34,179 nt of DNA from Gammaproteobacteria bacterium (GTDB taxonomy: Bacteria; Pseudomonadota; Gammaproteobacteria; Pseudomonadales; Ketobacteraceae): assembly GCA_013178375.1 (NCBI GenBank), contig JABLXQ010000015.1, positions 1 through 34,179 on the forward strand, in the 5' to 3' direction. Positions 10,901-18,550 of the stretch are shown here, piece by piece; positions within the stretch are counted from its first letter, which is position 1, and each line of letters begins with the position of its first letter. The notes below the pieces were generated by a model, which worked only from the letters and a program-made list of their open reading frames with translations, searched no databases and had not been told where the DNA came from. Position numbers and translations under genes: made by a program.

Positions 10901-11644
10901 GCGATGTTGAAGAAAATCGTCGCGGAAAAATGGCTGCAGGCAAACGGTATCATCGGTTTCTGGCCGGCACAGCGTGCGGGCGCGGATGACATTCAATTGC
11001 TGGATGACAACGGCAATCCGCTCACCACCCTGCACCATCTGCGCCAGCAAACTGCCAAGGCCAACGACCAGCCCAATTTCTCGCTGGCGGATTATGTGGC
11101 ACCGGCGGGCAGCAAGCCCGATTATGTGGGCGGCTTTGTCGTCACCGCCGGTCTTGGACTGGAGAAAAAAATCGCCGAGTTCGAAGCGAATCACGACGAT
11201 TACAGTTCCATCCTGCTGAAAGCGCTGGCGGACCGTCTGGCGGAAGCCTTTGCCGAACGTCTGCACGAACGGGTGCGCAAGGAATTCTGGGGTTATGTGC
11301 CGACCGAAACCCTCAGCAACGAAGAGCTGATCAAGGAAAAGTACCAGGGCATCCGCCCGGCGCCTGGCTATCCTGCCTGCCCGGATCACACGGAAAAAGG
11401 CACCCTGTTCCAGTTGCTGGATGCTGAGAACAAAACCGGCGTGACACTCACTGAGCACTTCGCCATGTATCCCACCGCGGCTGTCAGCGGCTGGTATTTC
11501 TCGCATCCGGAATCACGTTATTTTGCTGTCGGCAAAATCGGCAAGGATCAGGTGGAAAACTACGCCGCACGCAAAGGCATGACGCTGGAGCAGGCCGAAC
11601 GCTGGCTGAGCCCGAACCTGGCCTATGATCCGGACGCAAAATAA
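7949..11644 (+). CDS. metH: Cobalamin-dependent methionine synthase
   Basis: It transfers the methyl group of 5-methyltetrahydrofolate to homocysteine through methylcobalamin. At 1231 residues it is full length (E. coli 1227). All modules are visible in order: the homocysteine domain with zinc ligands C250, C313 and C314 ([16 protein letters not shown]); the pterin-binding domain from about residue 355 ([13 protein letters not shown]); the cobalamin cap and Rossmann domain with DVHDIGKN, whose H760 is the lower cobalt ligand; and the C-terminal AdoMet reactivation domain ([12 protein letters not shown] near 1130). Together these show a complete, reactivatable enzyme. The intergenic region to nfuA (7740-7948) shows no B12-box or other riboswitch signature. 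The MATE gene starts 18 bases after the stop. Confidence 0.98.
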   Translation: MKSIQDRTASLTRALQQRILILDGAMGTMIQGYKLTEQDYRGARFANHRSDLKGNNDLLSITRPDVIGAIHQAYLDAGADIIETNTFNSTSVSQADYHLEALVYELNREGAALARRLCDAQTAATPDKPRFVAGVLGPTSRTCSISPDVNRPEYRNVSFDELVENYTEATRGLIDGGADTILIETVFDTLNCRAAIFAVRKFFRDHNVELPVMISGTITDASGRTLSGQTVEAFYNSVSHAHLLSIGLNCALGAEQLRPYVEELSRVSECHVSAHPNAGLPNEFGQYDQTPDEMTEIVKEFATSGFVNIIGGCCGSTPAHIAAIAKAVANVKPRELPTLKPVMHLSGLEPFSIDENSLFVNVGERTNVTGSARFRRLITDGNYEEALQIARDQVESGAQVIDVNMDEGMLDSKAAMVKFLNLIASEPEISRVPIMIDSSKWDIIEEGLKCIQGKGIVNSISMKEGEAEFIERARLCMEYGAAVVVMAFDEKGQADTAARKKEICKRSYDLLMSIGFPPQDIIFDPNVFAVATGIEEHNNYAVDFIEACAYIKQNLPYAKSSGGISNVSFSFRGNDAVREAIHAVFLYHAIKAGLTMGIVNAGQLAIYEEIPAELRERVEDVILNRRPDGTDRLLEIAEQFKHGGGVKQVEDNAWRQWPVTKRLEHALVKGITTFIVEDTEEARQQAKRPIEVIEGPLMDGMNVVGDLFGQGKMFLPQVVKSARVMKQSVAYLIPYIEAEKSAGSQAKGKILMATVKGDVHDIGKNIVGVVLQCNNYEVIDLGVMVSCENILQAANDHNVDVIGLSGLITPSLDEMVHVAKEMQRKGFTKPLLIGGATTSKAHTAVKIDPQYDRAPVVYVPDASRSVGVVSALMNPEQRVVLFNKMQEEYNAARERNANRGNRTHLLGYNAATDNGFQWDWAGYTPPSPTFTGSKTLIDYPLQELVDRIDWTPFFISWELAGKYPTILEDKVVGETARNLFNDAQAMLKKIVAEKWLQANGIIGFWPAQRAGADDIQLLDDNGNPLTTLHHLRQQTAKANDQPNFSLADYVAPAGSKPDYVGGFVVTAGLGLEKKIAEFEANHDDYSSILLKALADRLAEAFAERLHERVRKEFWGYVPTETLSNEELIKEKYQGIRPAPGYPACPDHTEKGTLFQLLDAENKTGVTLTEHFAMYPTAAVSGWYFSHPESRYFAVGKIGKDQVENYAARKGMTLEQAERWLSPNLAYDPDAK

Positions 11645-11661
11645 ATGATGCGACACTCCGC

Positions 11662-12999
11662 ATGACCCAGTATTGGCCCACCGGTGATCGTCTGCGCCAG
11701 ATTCTCACTCTGGCGCTGCCGATCATCGCCGGCATGGTGTCGCAGAGTCTGCTGAATCTGGCGGACGCCTGGATCGTGGGCCAACTCGGCAGCAATGCGC
11801 TGGCAGCCGTGGGCATGGGCGGCAACACCAACTACCTGGCATCGGCTGCTGTGATTGGTATCGGCGCCGGTGTGCAGGCGATGGTGGCGCGACGCAAGGG
11901 CGAAGACAACGCCGGCGCCATGGCGACGCCACTGAATGCCGGTCTGCTGGTCGGTCTCCTTGCTTCGATTCCCCTGTTCGTCCTGTTTTATTCCGGTTCC
12001 GGCTGGCTGATGTCCACCCTGATCGATGATCCTGCCGTGACACCCCTGGCGGATGAATATTTCTCGGTGCGGGTGATCGGCATGTTCGCGCTGGCGATGA
12101 ATTTCAGTTTTCGCGGTTACTGGAACGGCATCAACCGCTCCATGGTGTACATGCGCACGCTGGTGATCATGCATGTGGCGGATCTGGTGATCAGCTATGC
12201 ACTGGTGTTTGGATTGTGGGGGCTGCCGGAAATGGGTGTTTACGGCGCCGGACTCGGCACCACACTGGCATTGTACCTGGCCAGTGCGCTGTATCTGCTG
12301 CAATGCTGGCAGCATTCCCGTCCCCACGGCTTTTTGCGCAAAATGCCCAGCCGTGAATTGCTGGTGAGTATCCTGAAACTCTCACTGCCCAATTCCATCC
12401 AGCAGGTATTTTTTGCCGGCGGACTTACCGTTCTGTTCTGGATTCTGGCGCAGATCGGCACGCCGGAACTGGCGGTGGGTCATGTGCTGATCACGTTGAT
12501 CCTGTTCCTGATTCTGCCGGCCATGGGACTGGGGCTTTCGGCGACGTCGCTGGTGAGCCAGGCGTTGGGCCGCAAGGATTCCGAAGACGCCGTGCGCTGG
12601 GGCGTGAACATCACCCTGTTGGGCATGGCCATGCTCTGGTGCATCGCCCTGCCCCTGCTGCTGTTCCCGGATTTCATCCTCAGCCAGTTTTTGACTGAAC
12701 CAGCCCTCATCGAACTTGGGCGCATGTCGTTGCGCATCACCGCCCTTTTCATCGGCATCGACGCTGCCGGCATTATTCTCACCCAATGCCTGCTGGGCGC
12801 TGGTGCTAGCGGCTTGGTCATGCGTACCAGCATCCTGTTCCAATGGGGTTTCTTTCTGCCGGTGGCCTGGCTGATCGGGCCGTTGCTGGGGTTTGGCCTC
12901 ACGGCTGTCTGGCTGCTGCAGATGGTGCAGCGGCTGTTGCTGGCCCTGACCATGGCCTATCATTGGCGGGGCCGGCGCTGGGCGACCATCCGGATCTGA
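11662..12999 (+). CDS. MATE family multidrug/toxin efflux transporter
   Basis: A 445-residue, very hydrophobic protein with about twelve transmembrane segments in two homologous MatE halves (residues about 15-175 and 235-400). The start LALPIIAGMVSQSLLNLADAW is typical of MATE proteins, which export cationic drugs or toxins in exchange for sodium ions or protons across the inner membrane. The substrate cannot be read from the sequence. The ATG at 11662 lies only 18 bases after metH, so it may be read through from metH. The reading frame is intact, with family-normal length. Confidence 0.9.
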   Translation: MTQYWPTGDRLRQILTLALPIIAGMVSQSLLNLADAWIVGQLGSNALAAVGMGGNTNYLASAAVIGIGAGVQAMVARRKGEDNAGAMATPLNAGLLVGLLASIPLFVLFYSGSGWLMSTLIDDPAVTPLADEYFSVRVIGMFALAMNFSFRGYWNGINRSMVYMRTLVIMHVADLVISYALVFGLWGLPEMGVYGAGLGTTLALYLASALYLLQCWQHSRPHGFLRKMPSRELLVSILKLSLPNSIQQVFFAGGLTVLFWILAQIGTPELAVGHVLITLILFLILPAMGLGLSATSLVSQALGRKDSEDAVRWGVNITLLGMAMLWCIALPLLLFPDFILSQFLTEPALIELGRMSLRITALFIGIDAAGIILTQCLLGAGASGLVMRTSILFQWGFFLPVAWLIGPLLGFGLTAVWLLQMVQRLLLALTMAYHWRGRRWATIRI

Positions 13000-13043
13000 C
13001 ACTTACTTCCTTCTTTCTTTATGATAGATACAGGGAAAATCCC

Positions 13044-13274
13044 ATGACACAGGATTCCAACAAGCAGGAACCCGGCAACAAGACTGGCATTCTGAGTATG
13101 CTGCAGACCATTCTGGGGGCCGTGTTCGGTATTCAGAGTGAGAAAAAGCGCCAGGAAGACTTTGCCAAGGCTGATCCGGGCAAGCTGATTGCCATTGGAA
13201 TTGTCACCGTCGTCATCATCATGGTGACCATGGCACTGATCGTACGCTCGGCGCTGGAATCCGCAGGGCATTGA
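13044..13274 (+). CDS. DUF2970 small inner-membrane protein
   Basis: A 76-residue protein with a polar N-terminus, a conserved LQTILGAVFGIQSEKKRQEDF stretch and one transmembrane helix near residues 49-69. This matches the DUF2970 family, whose function is unknown. The ATG at 13044 is preceded by CAGGGA with good spacing. A longer in-frame reading from 12843 would overlap the MATE gene and is not supported. It lies between the MATE gene and cysI on the same strand. Confidence 0.82.
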   Translation: MTQDSNKQEPGNKTGILSMLQTILGAVFGIQSEKKRQEDFAKADPGKLIAIGIVTVVIIMVTMALIVRSALESAGH

Positions 13275-13414
13275 GCGGAAACGGAAACTTATCAACAGGT
13301 TCCGTTATTCATGGAACCGCATATTCATATGTCAAAATATTACTTTTCTGTATAAAGACGTGCTGGTAACCTGCACGCCTCGAAAATCCATCCACCCCGT
13401 GTTTCCGCGACAAA

Positions 13415-13447
13415 AACCATATGTTTCATATGGTTACAAGTTGTAAC
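13415..13447. promoter_or_regulatory. Two adjoining palindromes just upstream of cysI
   Basis: AACCATATG (13415-13423), TTT, CATATGGTT (13427-13435) forms a 9-bp inverted repeat. It overlaps a second palindrome, GTTACAAGTTGTAAC (13433-13447), which ends ten bases before the cysI ATG. A TATAAA box at 13351-13356 is a possible -10. The location fits an operator or a structured leader. No regulator can be named from the sequence. Confidence 0.4.
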
Positions 13448-13457
13448 GAGTGAAGGC

Positions 13458-15113
13458 ATGTACATCTATACCGAGTACGACCAAAAGCTGCTGAACGAGC
13501 GCGTTGCACAATTCCGCAGCCAAACCGAACGCTTCCTCAAGGGCGACCTCACCAGCGAAGAATTTCTACCACTGCGGCTGCAGAACGGCCTGTATGTGCA
13601 GCGCCATGCGCCCATGCTGCGCATCGCTGTGCCCTACGGCATGCTGGACAGTGCAAAACTGCGGGTGCTGGGGGAAATCGCACGGGATTTTGATAAGGGC
13701 TACGCCCATTTCAGTACCCGTCAGAACGTACAGTTCAACTGGCCCGAACTGGCCCAGGTGCCGGACATTCTCGCCAAACTGGCTACCGTACAGATGCACG
13801 GCATCCAGACCAGCGGCAACTGTATCCGCAACACCACTACCGACCAGTTTGCCGGCGTGGCGCGGGACGAAATTGAAGATCCCCGCCCCTGGTGCGAAAT
13901 AATCCGGCAGTGGAGCACCTTCCACCCGGAATTCGCCTTCCTGCCGCGCAAGTTCAAGATCGCCGTGAACGCGGCTGCGGACGACCGTGCCGCCATCAAA
14001 TTCCATGACATCGGCGTGCAGATCGTGAAAAACGCCCAGGGCGAAACCGGCTTTTCCATCTGGGTGGGCGGCGGCCTGGGTCGTACCCCGATTGTGGCCG
14101 AGGAAATCACCGGCTTCCTGCCACCGCGCTACCTGCTGTCGTATCTGGAAGCCATCGTGCGGGTGTACAACCGTTACGGCCGCCGCGACAACAAATACAA
14201 GGCCCGCATCAAGATTCTGGTGAAGGCTCTGGGCATCGACGCGTTCCGCGAGAAAGTGGAAGCGGAATGGCAGCACATGAAAGACACCGAAATGGATCTG
14301 CCCGAAGCGGAAATCAGCCGCATGAAAGGCTTTTTCCGTGAGCCGGCATATGCACAGCTGCAGGACAATCCGCCGGTTTTCGCCGACGCGCGCAAGTCCA
14401 GTCCCGGTTTTGACAACTGGGTGCGGCGCAACTGCACCGCCCACAAGAAGCCGGGCTACATGGCGGTGACTCTGTCGCTGAAAGCCACTGCCGTGGCGCC
14501 GGGCGACGTGAGCACCGATGACCTGTTTGCCATCGCTGACCTGGCCGACCGCTTCAGCTTCGGCGAGGTGCGCAGCACCCACAACCAGAACGTCGTGATG
14601 GCAGATGTGCGTCAGGACCAGCTGTTCGACCTGTGGCAGCAACTGAAAGCCCTGGGCTTCGCTACCGCGAACATCGGTTATCTCACCGACATCACCTGCT
14701 GCCCCGGCGGTGATTTCTGCTCGCTGGCCAACGCCAAATCGATTCCCATCGCAGAGCAGATCCAGCGCCGTTTTGACGACCTGGATTACCTGTACGATCT
14801 GGGCGAAATCGAACTGAACATTTCCGGCTGCATGAATGCCTGTGGTCACCACCATATTGGCACTATCGGTATTCTGGGCGTGGATAAAAAGGGCGAGGAG
14901 TTCTACCAGATTTCCCTGGGCGGCAACTCCGGCACCAACGCCAAGATCGGCCAGATCGTGGGTCCGTCTTTCGGCGAAGCGGATGTGGCGGACGTGATCG
15001 CCAAGATCATTGATGTCTATGTTGAAAAACGCATTGAAGGGGAAGATTTCCAGTCGACCTTTGAACGGGTCGGCCTGGCTCCCTTCAAGGAGAAAGTCTA
15101 TGCAGCCGCGTAA
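13458..15113 (+). CDS. cysI: Assimilatory nitrite/sulfite reductase hemoprotein
   Basis: A 551-residue siroheme/[4Fe-4S] enzyme that reduces sulfite to sulfide with six electrons for cysteine synthesis. The two halves of the fold are present (nitrite/sulfite reductase ferredoxin-like repeats near residues 60-125 and 345-400). The cluster and siroheme ligands are complete: C415 and C421 (CCPGGDFC), C458 and C462 (CMNAC). It resembles the single-polypeptide CysI of Pseudomonas that is paired with a DUF934 protein rather than with a CysJ flavoprotein, so the electron donor is probably a ferredoxin or other partner (inferred). The stop overlaps the next gene by 14 bases. Confidence 0.93.
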   Translation: MYIYTEYDQKLLNERVAQFRSQTERFLKGDLTSEEFLPLRLQNGLYVQRHAPMLRIAVPYGMLDSAKLRVLGEIARDFDKGYAHFSTRQNVQFNWPELAQVPDILAKLATVQMHGIQTSGNCIRNTTTDQFAGVARDEIEDPRPWCEIIRQWSTFHPEFAFLPRKFKIAVNAAADDRAAIKFHDIGVQIVKNAQGETGFSIWVGGGLGRTPIVAEEITGFLPPRYLLSYLEAIVRVYNRYGRRDNKYKARIKILVKALGIDAFREKVEAEWQHMKDTEMDLPEAEISRMKGFFREPAYAQLQDNPPVFADARKSSPGFDNWVRRNCTAHKKPGYMAVTLSLKATAVAPGDVSTDDLFAIADLADRFSFGEVRSTHNQNVVMADVRQDQLFDLWQQLKALGFATANIGYLTDITCCPGGDFCSLANAKSIPIAEQIQRRFDDLDYLYDLGEIELNISGCMNACGHHHIGTIGILGVDKKGEEFYQISLGGNSGTNAKIGQIVGPSFGEADVADVIAKIIDVYVEKRIEGEDFQSTFERVGLAPFKEKVYAAA

Positions 15114-15597
15114 AATCATTCGTAATCGCGAAATCGTCAGCGACACATTCACTTATGTCACCGACGCATCCCAGCTGCCGGCGAGTGGCGACATCATCGT
15201 CGATCTTCCGGTGTGGAAAGAACACAAAACCGCCCTGCTGAACCATAACGGAAAAATTGGCGTGCAACTGCCGGGTGACGCGGAGCCGGAAGAAATTGCC
15301 GAGGATCTGCCAAAACTGGCGGTCGTGGCGATTCACTTTTCGGTATTCCGCGATGGGCGCGGCTATTCACTGGCGCGGATTCTGCGCCAGCGTTTCGGCT
15401 TTGATGGCGAACTGCGTGCCACCGGCGATGTGCTGCGTGACCAGTTGTTCTATCTGCAGCGTTGCGGCTTCGATGCCTTCGATACCCGCCCCGACCGCTG
15501 CATTCAGGAAGCACTGAAAGGTCTGTCCGATTTCACAGTAACCTATCAGGCAGACGCCAACGAAAAACGCCCCATCTATCAGCGTCGCCCTACCTGA
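15100..15597 (+). CDS. DUF934 protein, sulfite-reductase partner
   Basis: A 165-residue protein of the DUF934 family, recognised by the FRDGRGYSLARILRQRFGF core and the RCGFDAFD stretch. The ATG at 15100 lies inside the end of cysI and has AAGGAG about eight bases upstream, showing translational coupling. DUF934 genes usually sit directly behind cysI-type genes, and a supporting role in sulfite reduction or siroheme-enzyme function is presumed. No catalytic motif is obvious. Confidence 0.88.
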   Translation: MQPRKIIRNREIVSDTFTYVTDASQLPASGDIIVDLPVWKEHKTALLNHNGKIGVQLPGDAEPEEIAEDLPKLAVVAIHFSVFRDGRGYSLARILRQRFGFDGELRATGDVLRDQLFYLQRCGFDAFDTRPDRCIQEALKGLSDFTVTYQADANEKRPIYQRRPT

Positions 15598-15614
15598 TCA
15601 CGTCATCAAGAAGC

Positions 15615-15655
15615 ATATAAAAGCCGCTCACTGTTCGCAGGAGCGGCTTTTATAT
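15615..15655. terminator. Strong hairpin terminator after DUF934 gene
   Basis: A perfect 15-bp inverted repeat, ATATAAAAGCCGCTC (15615-15629) and GAGCGGCTTTTATAT (15641-15655), with an 11-base loop. The GC core is flanked by A and T runs, so it can work in both directions. Confidence 0.88.
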
Positions 15656-16632
15656 TGATATCTTCGCTTTGCATAACAGACAAATTTTACCCGCCGTCTC
15701 TCAAAAAAATCATTCACAATTGAATGCAGAAATGCACATTATCTACACAATAATCCGGGCCCATTCCGTCTCTCTTTCTTTTTATCAATGCTAGTATGCG
15801 GGCAAGAAGTTTGATCCAAAGTACATGGGGGATGTAAAAAATGAGCGCAGGAAATCTGAAGCAAAATTCACACTTGATCGAACTGGCGTCCAGCCTGCAT
15901 CTTGCGATTAAACTCTCTGTCCTGATATTGGTATCAACCTGGCTGGCTGCCTCGCCACTGCTGTTGGCGGTAGTCTGCATTCTGTTGGCTGCGGCAACTC
16001 GTCTGGTGGAACGTCGATTGGATATTCGTGATCCTGCCTATCTGGTGCTGGCAGGCTGCGGAATCCTGGTTGCCTTGCTCGGCTGGACGGACATGGCAGG
16101 CAATCTCAACGACAGCACACCACTTGGCATTATTCCAATCGCCGCCCTCTTTGTGTTTTATCTGGTCTACAGCTTGCGGCTACAACCCTTTACCCAGCTT
16201 TTCGCCAGAATCGAAGCCATTCCTGTATTGAGAAAGCAGCACTGCCAGCTGTGGTTGACGATTTACGGTGTCACTATCCTGGCGTGGCTGGCGGTATCTG
16301 CCAGCGTATTTTACTGGCTTGCATCGCTGCTGGCGCTGGGCGGATTGATCGCGCATCTGTATCTCCAGTTTGTTGGTGTCGGTCCGTCCCGTGAACCCAT
16401 ACGCGAGCGTCAGATGGGAGAATTCCGCTTCATCCGGGTCAATAACTCCGATCAGGAACTGGCGCCACTTTACAGTCTGTATGTGAATGAACTCATGCCA
16501 TCGCTGATGGAGGGGGACCGTTTTCACAATGTTTCGCAGGAACACATCGTGCACGAAAAAATGCAGGCGGACCGCGCCAACTGGCGCAATATGGTGTTCT
16601 TTGCTGCATACCACAACCAGGCACTGGTGGGC

Positions 16633-16637
16633 ACCAT
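16633..16637. repeat. Target-site duplication, left copy (ACCAT)
   Basis: ACCAT directly precedes the left terminal inverted repeat and is repeated immediately after the right one at 33639-33643. Five bases is the normal duplication length for Tn3-family elements. Confidence 0.92.
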
Positions 16638-16674
16638 GAGGTATGGCCACGATTCCAGTAAAAAACAGCCACAT
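16638..16674 (+). repeat. Left terminal inverted repeat (37 bp)
   Basis: It reads GAGGTATGGCCACGATTCC and on to ACAGCCACAT, and is identical to the reverse complement of 33602-33638. A weaker ungapped match continues inward to about 16709, including AAAGGCAGTATTTT at 16696-16709. Confidence 0.95.
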
Positions 16675-16695
16675 CCCACTTAATCAACTGATTCT

Positions 16696-16709
16696 AAAGG
16701 CAGTATTTT
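16696..16709 (+). repeat. Inner end box, left
   Basis: AAAGGCAGTATTTT lies 21 bases inside the left repeat. Its counterpart at the right end (33567-33580, reverse complement AAAGGCCGTATTTT) has the same spacing and differs at one of 14 positions. It may be an extended transposase site or a host-factor site (inference). Confidence 0.6.
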
Positions 16710-16737
16710 ATAAATGCGTATTTTTTAAGCATCGTTT

Positions 16738-17700
16738 TTATGTCGCAGCGCGGGCCTCTTCCAGCCTGGATTGAAGCACGCAATTCAATTGCTGGGCACT
16801 GTGCAATTCAGAGATGGTTTCCGCCAGCTTGATGGAGCACGTGGTGAGTTCACCACGATACCGTTCAGCTTGCTGGGTTGCTTCCACGCGCCGTTCGTCC
16901 AGCCACTGTTCTTTCTCTTTTGCCTGATTCAATTGCTGCTGTGTGGTCTGCTGCTCCCGGTGTATTTGTTTGCGGGTCTCCGCTAATTCTGCGGCCAACC
17001 GTGCACTGTCCTTGCTCAACTCGGTAACCTCACTTTGTTTGATCACCAGGCTTTGCTGAAGCTGACGCAGTTCAGACTGGACTTGTTGTAGCTGATGTTC
17101 GTGCCGACGTTGATCCTGCTCGCGCAATTCTTTAATTGATTGACGGTAGTGCTCCAGGGCCTCGCGGGCATGCTGGTGCTTTTCCTCCAGTGAAGCCTGG
17201 TGTTTTTCAGCGGCGGCCAATTGCTCCTTGAGACCAGCCACTTCTTGCGCCAGTTGATGGCTGCGGATTTGTTCCAGTTGATACGCGGCCGCTGTGGCCT
17301 GATGGGTAGCTTGCTCAGCCGTCAAACGACCTTTGAAGTGATCCAATTCCGAACCGCTGGCATCCCGTTGTTTATTGGCATCCTCAAGACGAGATTGGAG
17401 CCCGGCGACCTGTTGTGCGTGACGCTGCTGCTGGTGTTCAACCACTTCCAGGGCCTCAGCTTGCAGTTGCGCTGAGAGACGTTCGACCAAGTCCTTGAGG
17501 GTATCGCTGAGCAGGCTGCGATCGCCTAGCCGGGTGCCGTCCTCCGCCTCCAATTCTCGTAGATAGCGATGGATCGTGGTACGCGATCCCGTATTACCCA
17601 GCGCCATGCGAATGGCATCCAGGGAGGGGTTCTGCCCCTTGGCGAGCAAGGTGTCCCTTGCTTGTTTCACATGAAATTTGCTAATGCCGCTGCGCGCCAT
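16738..17700 (-). CDS. KfrA_N-type DNA-binding coiled-coil protein (TnpT-like resolution helper)
   Basis: The 320-residue protein begins with a KfrA_N-like helix-turn-helix domain (FHVKQARDTLLAKGQNPSLD ... TTIHRYLREL, residues about 7-55). From about residue 65 to 305 it is one long coiled coil, very rich in Gln, Glu, Ala and Leu. KfrA proteins are plasmid DNA-binding proteins, and a related protein, TnpT, helps resolve Tn4651-type cointegrates. The ATG at 17700 has GGAGGGG seven bases upstream. An in-frame ATG at 17736 would add 12 residues but lacks such a site. The gene lies just inside the left end and reads toward it, away from a probable recombination core at 17795-17821. Confidence 0.78.
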   Translation of the reverse strand: MARSGISKFHVKQARDTLLAKGQNPSLDAIRMALGNTGSRTTIHRYLRELEAEDGTRLGDRSLLSDTLKDLVERLSAQLQAEALEVVEHQQQRHAQQVAGLQSRLEDANKQRDASGSELDHFKGRLTAEQATHQATAAAYQLEQIRSHQLAQEVAGLKEQLAAAEKHQASLEEKHQHAREALEHYRQSIKELREQDQRRHEHQLQQVQSELRQLQQSLVIKQSEVTELSKDSARLAAELAETRKQIHREQQTTQQQLNQAKEKEQWLDERRVEATQQAERYRGELTTCSIKLAETISELHSAQQLNCVLQSRLEEARAAT

Positions 17701-17720
17701 GGATGCCCCTCCGCGAAATA

Positions 17721-17770
17721 ACATACCGTAATACATACCGCATACTATTGTACTATTGTGGGGTGTTCAA
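17721..17770 (-). promoter_or_regulatory. Promoter and direct-repeat operator of the KfrA_N gene
   Basis: On the minus strand TTGAAC (17765-17770) and TAGTAT (17742-17747) are separated by 17 bases, a good sigma-70 promoter. The plus strand shows tandem ACTATTGT copies (17744-17751, 17752-17759) over the promoter and two ACATACC copies (17721-17727, 17733-17739) downstream of it, with an inverted GGTATGT at 17858-17864. KfrA proteins bind direct repeats at their own promoters, so autorepression is likely. Confidence 0.55.
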
Positions 17771-17794
17771 GTGGCGTCTAGCGTGCGAAATACT

Positions 17795-17821
17795 CACGGG
17801 ATAATGGAGCGTTATCCCGTG
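17795..17821. other. Candidate cointegrate-resolution core site
   Basis: CACGGGATAA (17795-17804), a 7-base spacer TGGAGCG, and TTATCCCGTG (17812-17821) form a perfect 10-bp inverted repeat. Two recombinase-arm-sized repeats around a 6-8-bp crossover spacer are the usual core of tyrosine-recombinase sites. It sits next to the KfrA_N gene and its direct repeats, as a resolution site should. It is not followed by a T-run, so a terminator is less likely. Confidence 0.5.
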
Positions 17822-17956
17822 TAATAAGGACTTTTAAAACAGAAAACCTATATAGGTGGTATGTAATTGGTCAGATCAACTACGCCGTGTCACACGCCAA
17901 TTTAAAAATTAAGGCAGGAACCTGTTTGAATACTTACGACTTTGGTATCGCCCTGC

Positions 17957-18355
17957 TCAGCCCACGCTGCACTTCAACGATTCCAAAATACCGCAATCTT
18001 TGGCATAACGCTGTTCCCCGCAGCGTCCTTGCAACGCCAAAAGTTGTTCCTCTAGCTGTTGGAGCTGAGTGATTCGATCGCGCACCTGATCAATATGCAA
18101 GGCAATCAACTGGTTTACCGCATCACAGGCCAGTTCCGGATTTTCGCGATAATTCAGCAGCATGCGTATTTCCGACAAGGAAATATCCAATGATCTGCAA
18201 TGACGAATAAACTGCAAGGTTTCCAGGTGTGTTGCTTCGTACTGTCGATAGCCCGCACTTGACCGTGGTGGTGGCGCAAGCAGCCGTTCCTGTTCGTAAT
18301 AGCGGATTGTAGGAACGTCAACCCCGGTTTTCTTGGCCAATTCACCAATTTTCAT
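17957..18355 (-). CDS. cadR: Cd(II)/Pb(II)-responsive MerR-family regulator
   Basis: A 132-residue MerR-family activator with the N-terminal winged helix (MKIGELAKKTGVDVPTIRYY) and a dimerisation helix. Metal-sensing cysteines are C77 (ELACDAVN), C112 and C121 (CGEQRYAKDCGIL), with a further C129. The C77 and C112-x8-C121 pattern is that of PbrR-like lead sensors, close to CadR. There is no His-rich tail as found in some CadR proteins. It is transcribed away from the ATPase gene, and a MerR-type operator lies between them. On the minus strand TTGTGG-17-TACTAT overlaps that operator, so the gene probably represses itself. GGAGGGG precedes the ATG. Whether Pb or Cd is the main inducer is not decided. 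Confidence 0.88.
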   Translation of the reverse strand: MKIGELAKKTGVDVPTIRYYEQERLLAPPPRSSAGYRQYEATHLETLQFIRHCRSLDISLSEIRMLLNYRENPELACDAVNQLIALHIDQVRDRITQLQQLEEQLLALQGRCGEQRYAKDCGILESLKCSVG

Positions 18356-18371
18356 CGTTTACCCCTCCATC

Positions 18372-18402
18372 TTGACCCTATAGTAGCTAGAGGGTTTTTA
18401 AT
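18372..18402 (+). promoter_or_regulatory. MerR-type promoter 1 with CadR/PbrR operator
   Basis: TTGACC (18372-18377) and TTTAAT (18397-18402) are 19 bases apart, the overlong spacer typical of MerR-activated promoters. Inside lies the dyad ACCCTATAG-TAG-CTAGAGGGT (18375-18395), very close to known pbr/cad operators. It faces the ATPase gene, whose ATG is about 150 bases downstream. Confidence 0.82.
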
Positions 18403-18491
18403 CCACAACAATGACATCACCGCAGAATCCATCCCTGCAACCAAGCGAGGCGTCCCTGTTGAACAAGCCATTTTCCGGACCAGATCAAGGC

Positions 18492-18522
18492 TTGACTCTG
18501 GACTTGGCTCTAGGTGTTAACT
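18492..18522 (+). promoter_or_regulatory. Possible second MerR-type promoter close to the ATPase gene
   Basis: TTGACT (18492-18497) and TTAACT (18517-18522) are also separated by 19 bases, with a partly symmetric spacer (ACTCTGGAC ... GCTCTAGGT). The -10 is 28 bases before the ATPase ATG. The dyad is weaker than in promoter 1. Confidence 0.45.
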
Positions 18523-18550
18523 GATCACACTGCGAATTCGAGGACATATC

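Larger units (their letters stand above)
15841..16683 (+). pseudogene. Membrane protein with GNAT-like C-terminal domain, 5' part, interrupted by the transposon
   Basis: The apparent 280-residue protein has five or six transmembrane helices in residues about 15-180 and then a soluble domain (GEFRFIRVNNSDQELAPLY ... NQALVGTM) that resembles the N-terminal half of a GNAT or N-acyl-amino-acid-synthase-like acyltransferase. Only 15841-16637 is native. The last 14 or so residues and the stop are encoded by the transposon's terminal repeat. Joining position 16637 to 33644 continues the frame through CCQFDDPSEPLPFE to a TAG at 33774, restoring 309 residues. The domain call is tentative because the catalytic half is missing or short. 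An ATG at 15841 follows GGGGGATG. Confidence 0.72.

Noticed and set aside
9059-11506. Very long antisense open frame opposite metH (about 815 codons)
   Set aside because: It lies wholly within metH on the opposite strand, has no recognisable motif and is His/Arg/Gln-rich as expected for the complement of a GC-rich gene.
13566-15152. Long antisense open frame opposite cysI (about 528 codons)
   Set aside because: Same reason: cysI has complete catalytic motifs, and the antisense frame has none.
16638-16683. C-terminal residues of the membrane/GNAT-like protein
   Set aside because: They are encoded by the transposon's terminal repeat, so they are not part of the original protein.
17701-17736. 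Twelve extra N-terminal residues on the KfrA_N protein
   Set aside because: The downstream ATG at 17700 has a very strong ribosome site and the KfrA_N domain starts right after it; the extension overlaps the operator repeats.
17721-17864. CRISPR-like short repeats
   Set aside because: The repeats are 7-8 bases, irregularly spaced and lack spacers; they look like protein-binding sites.
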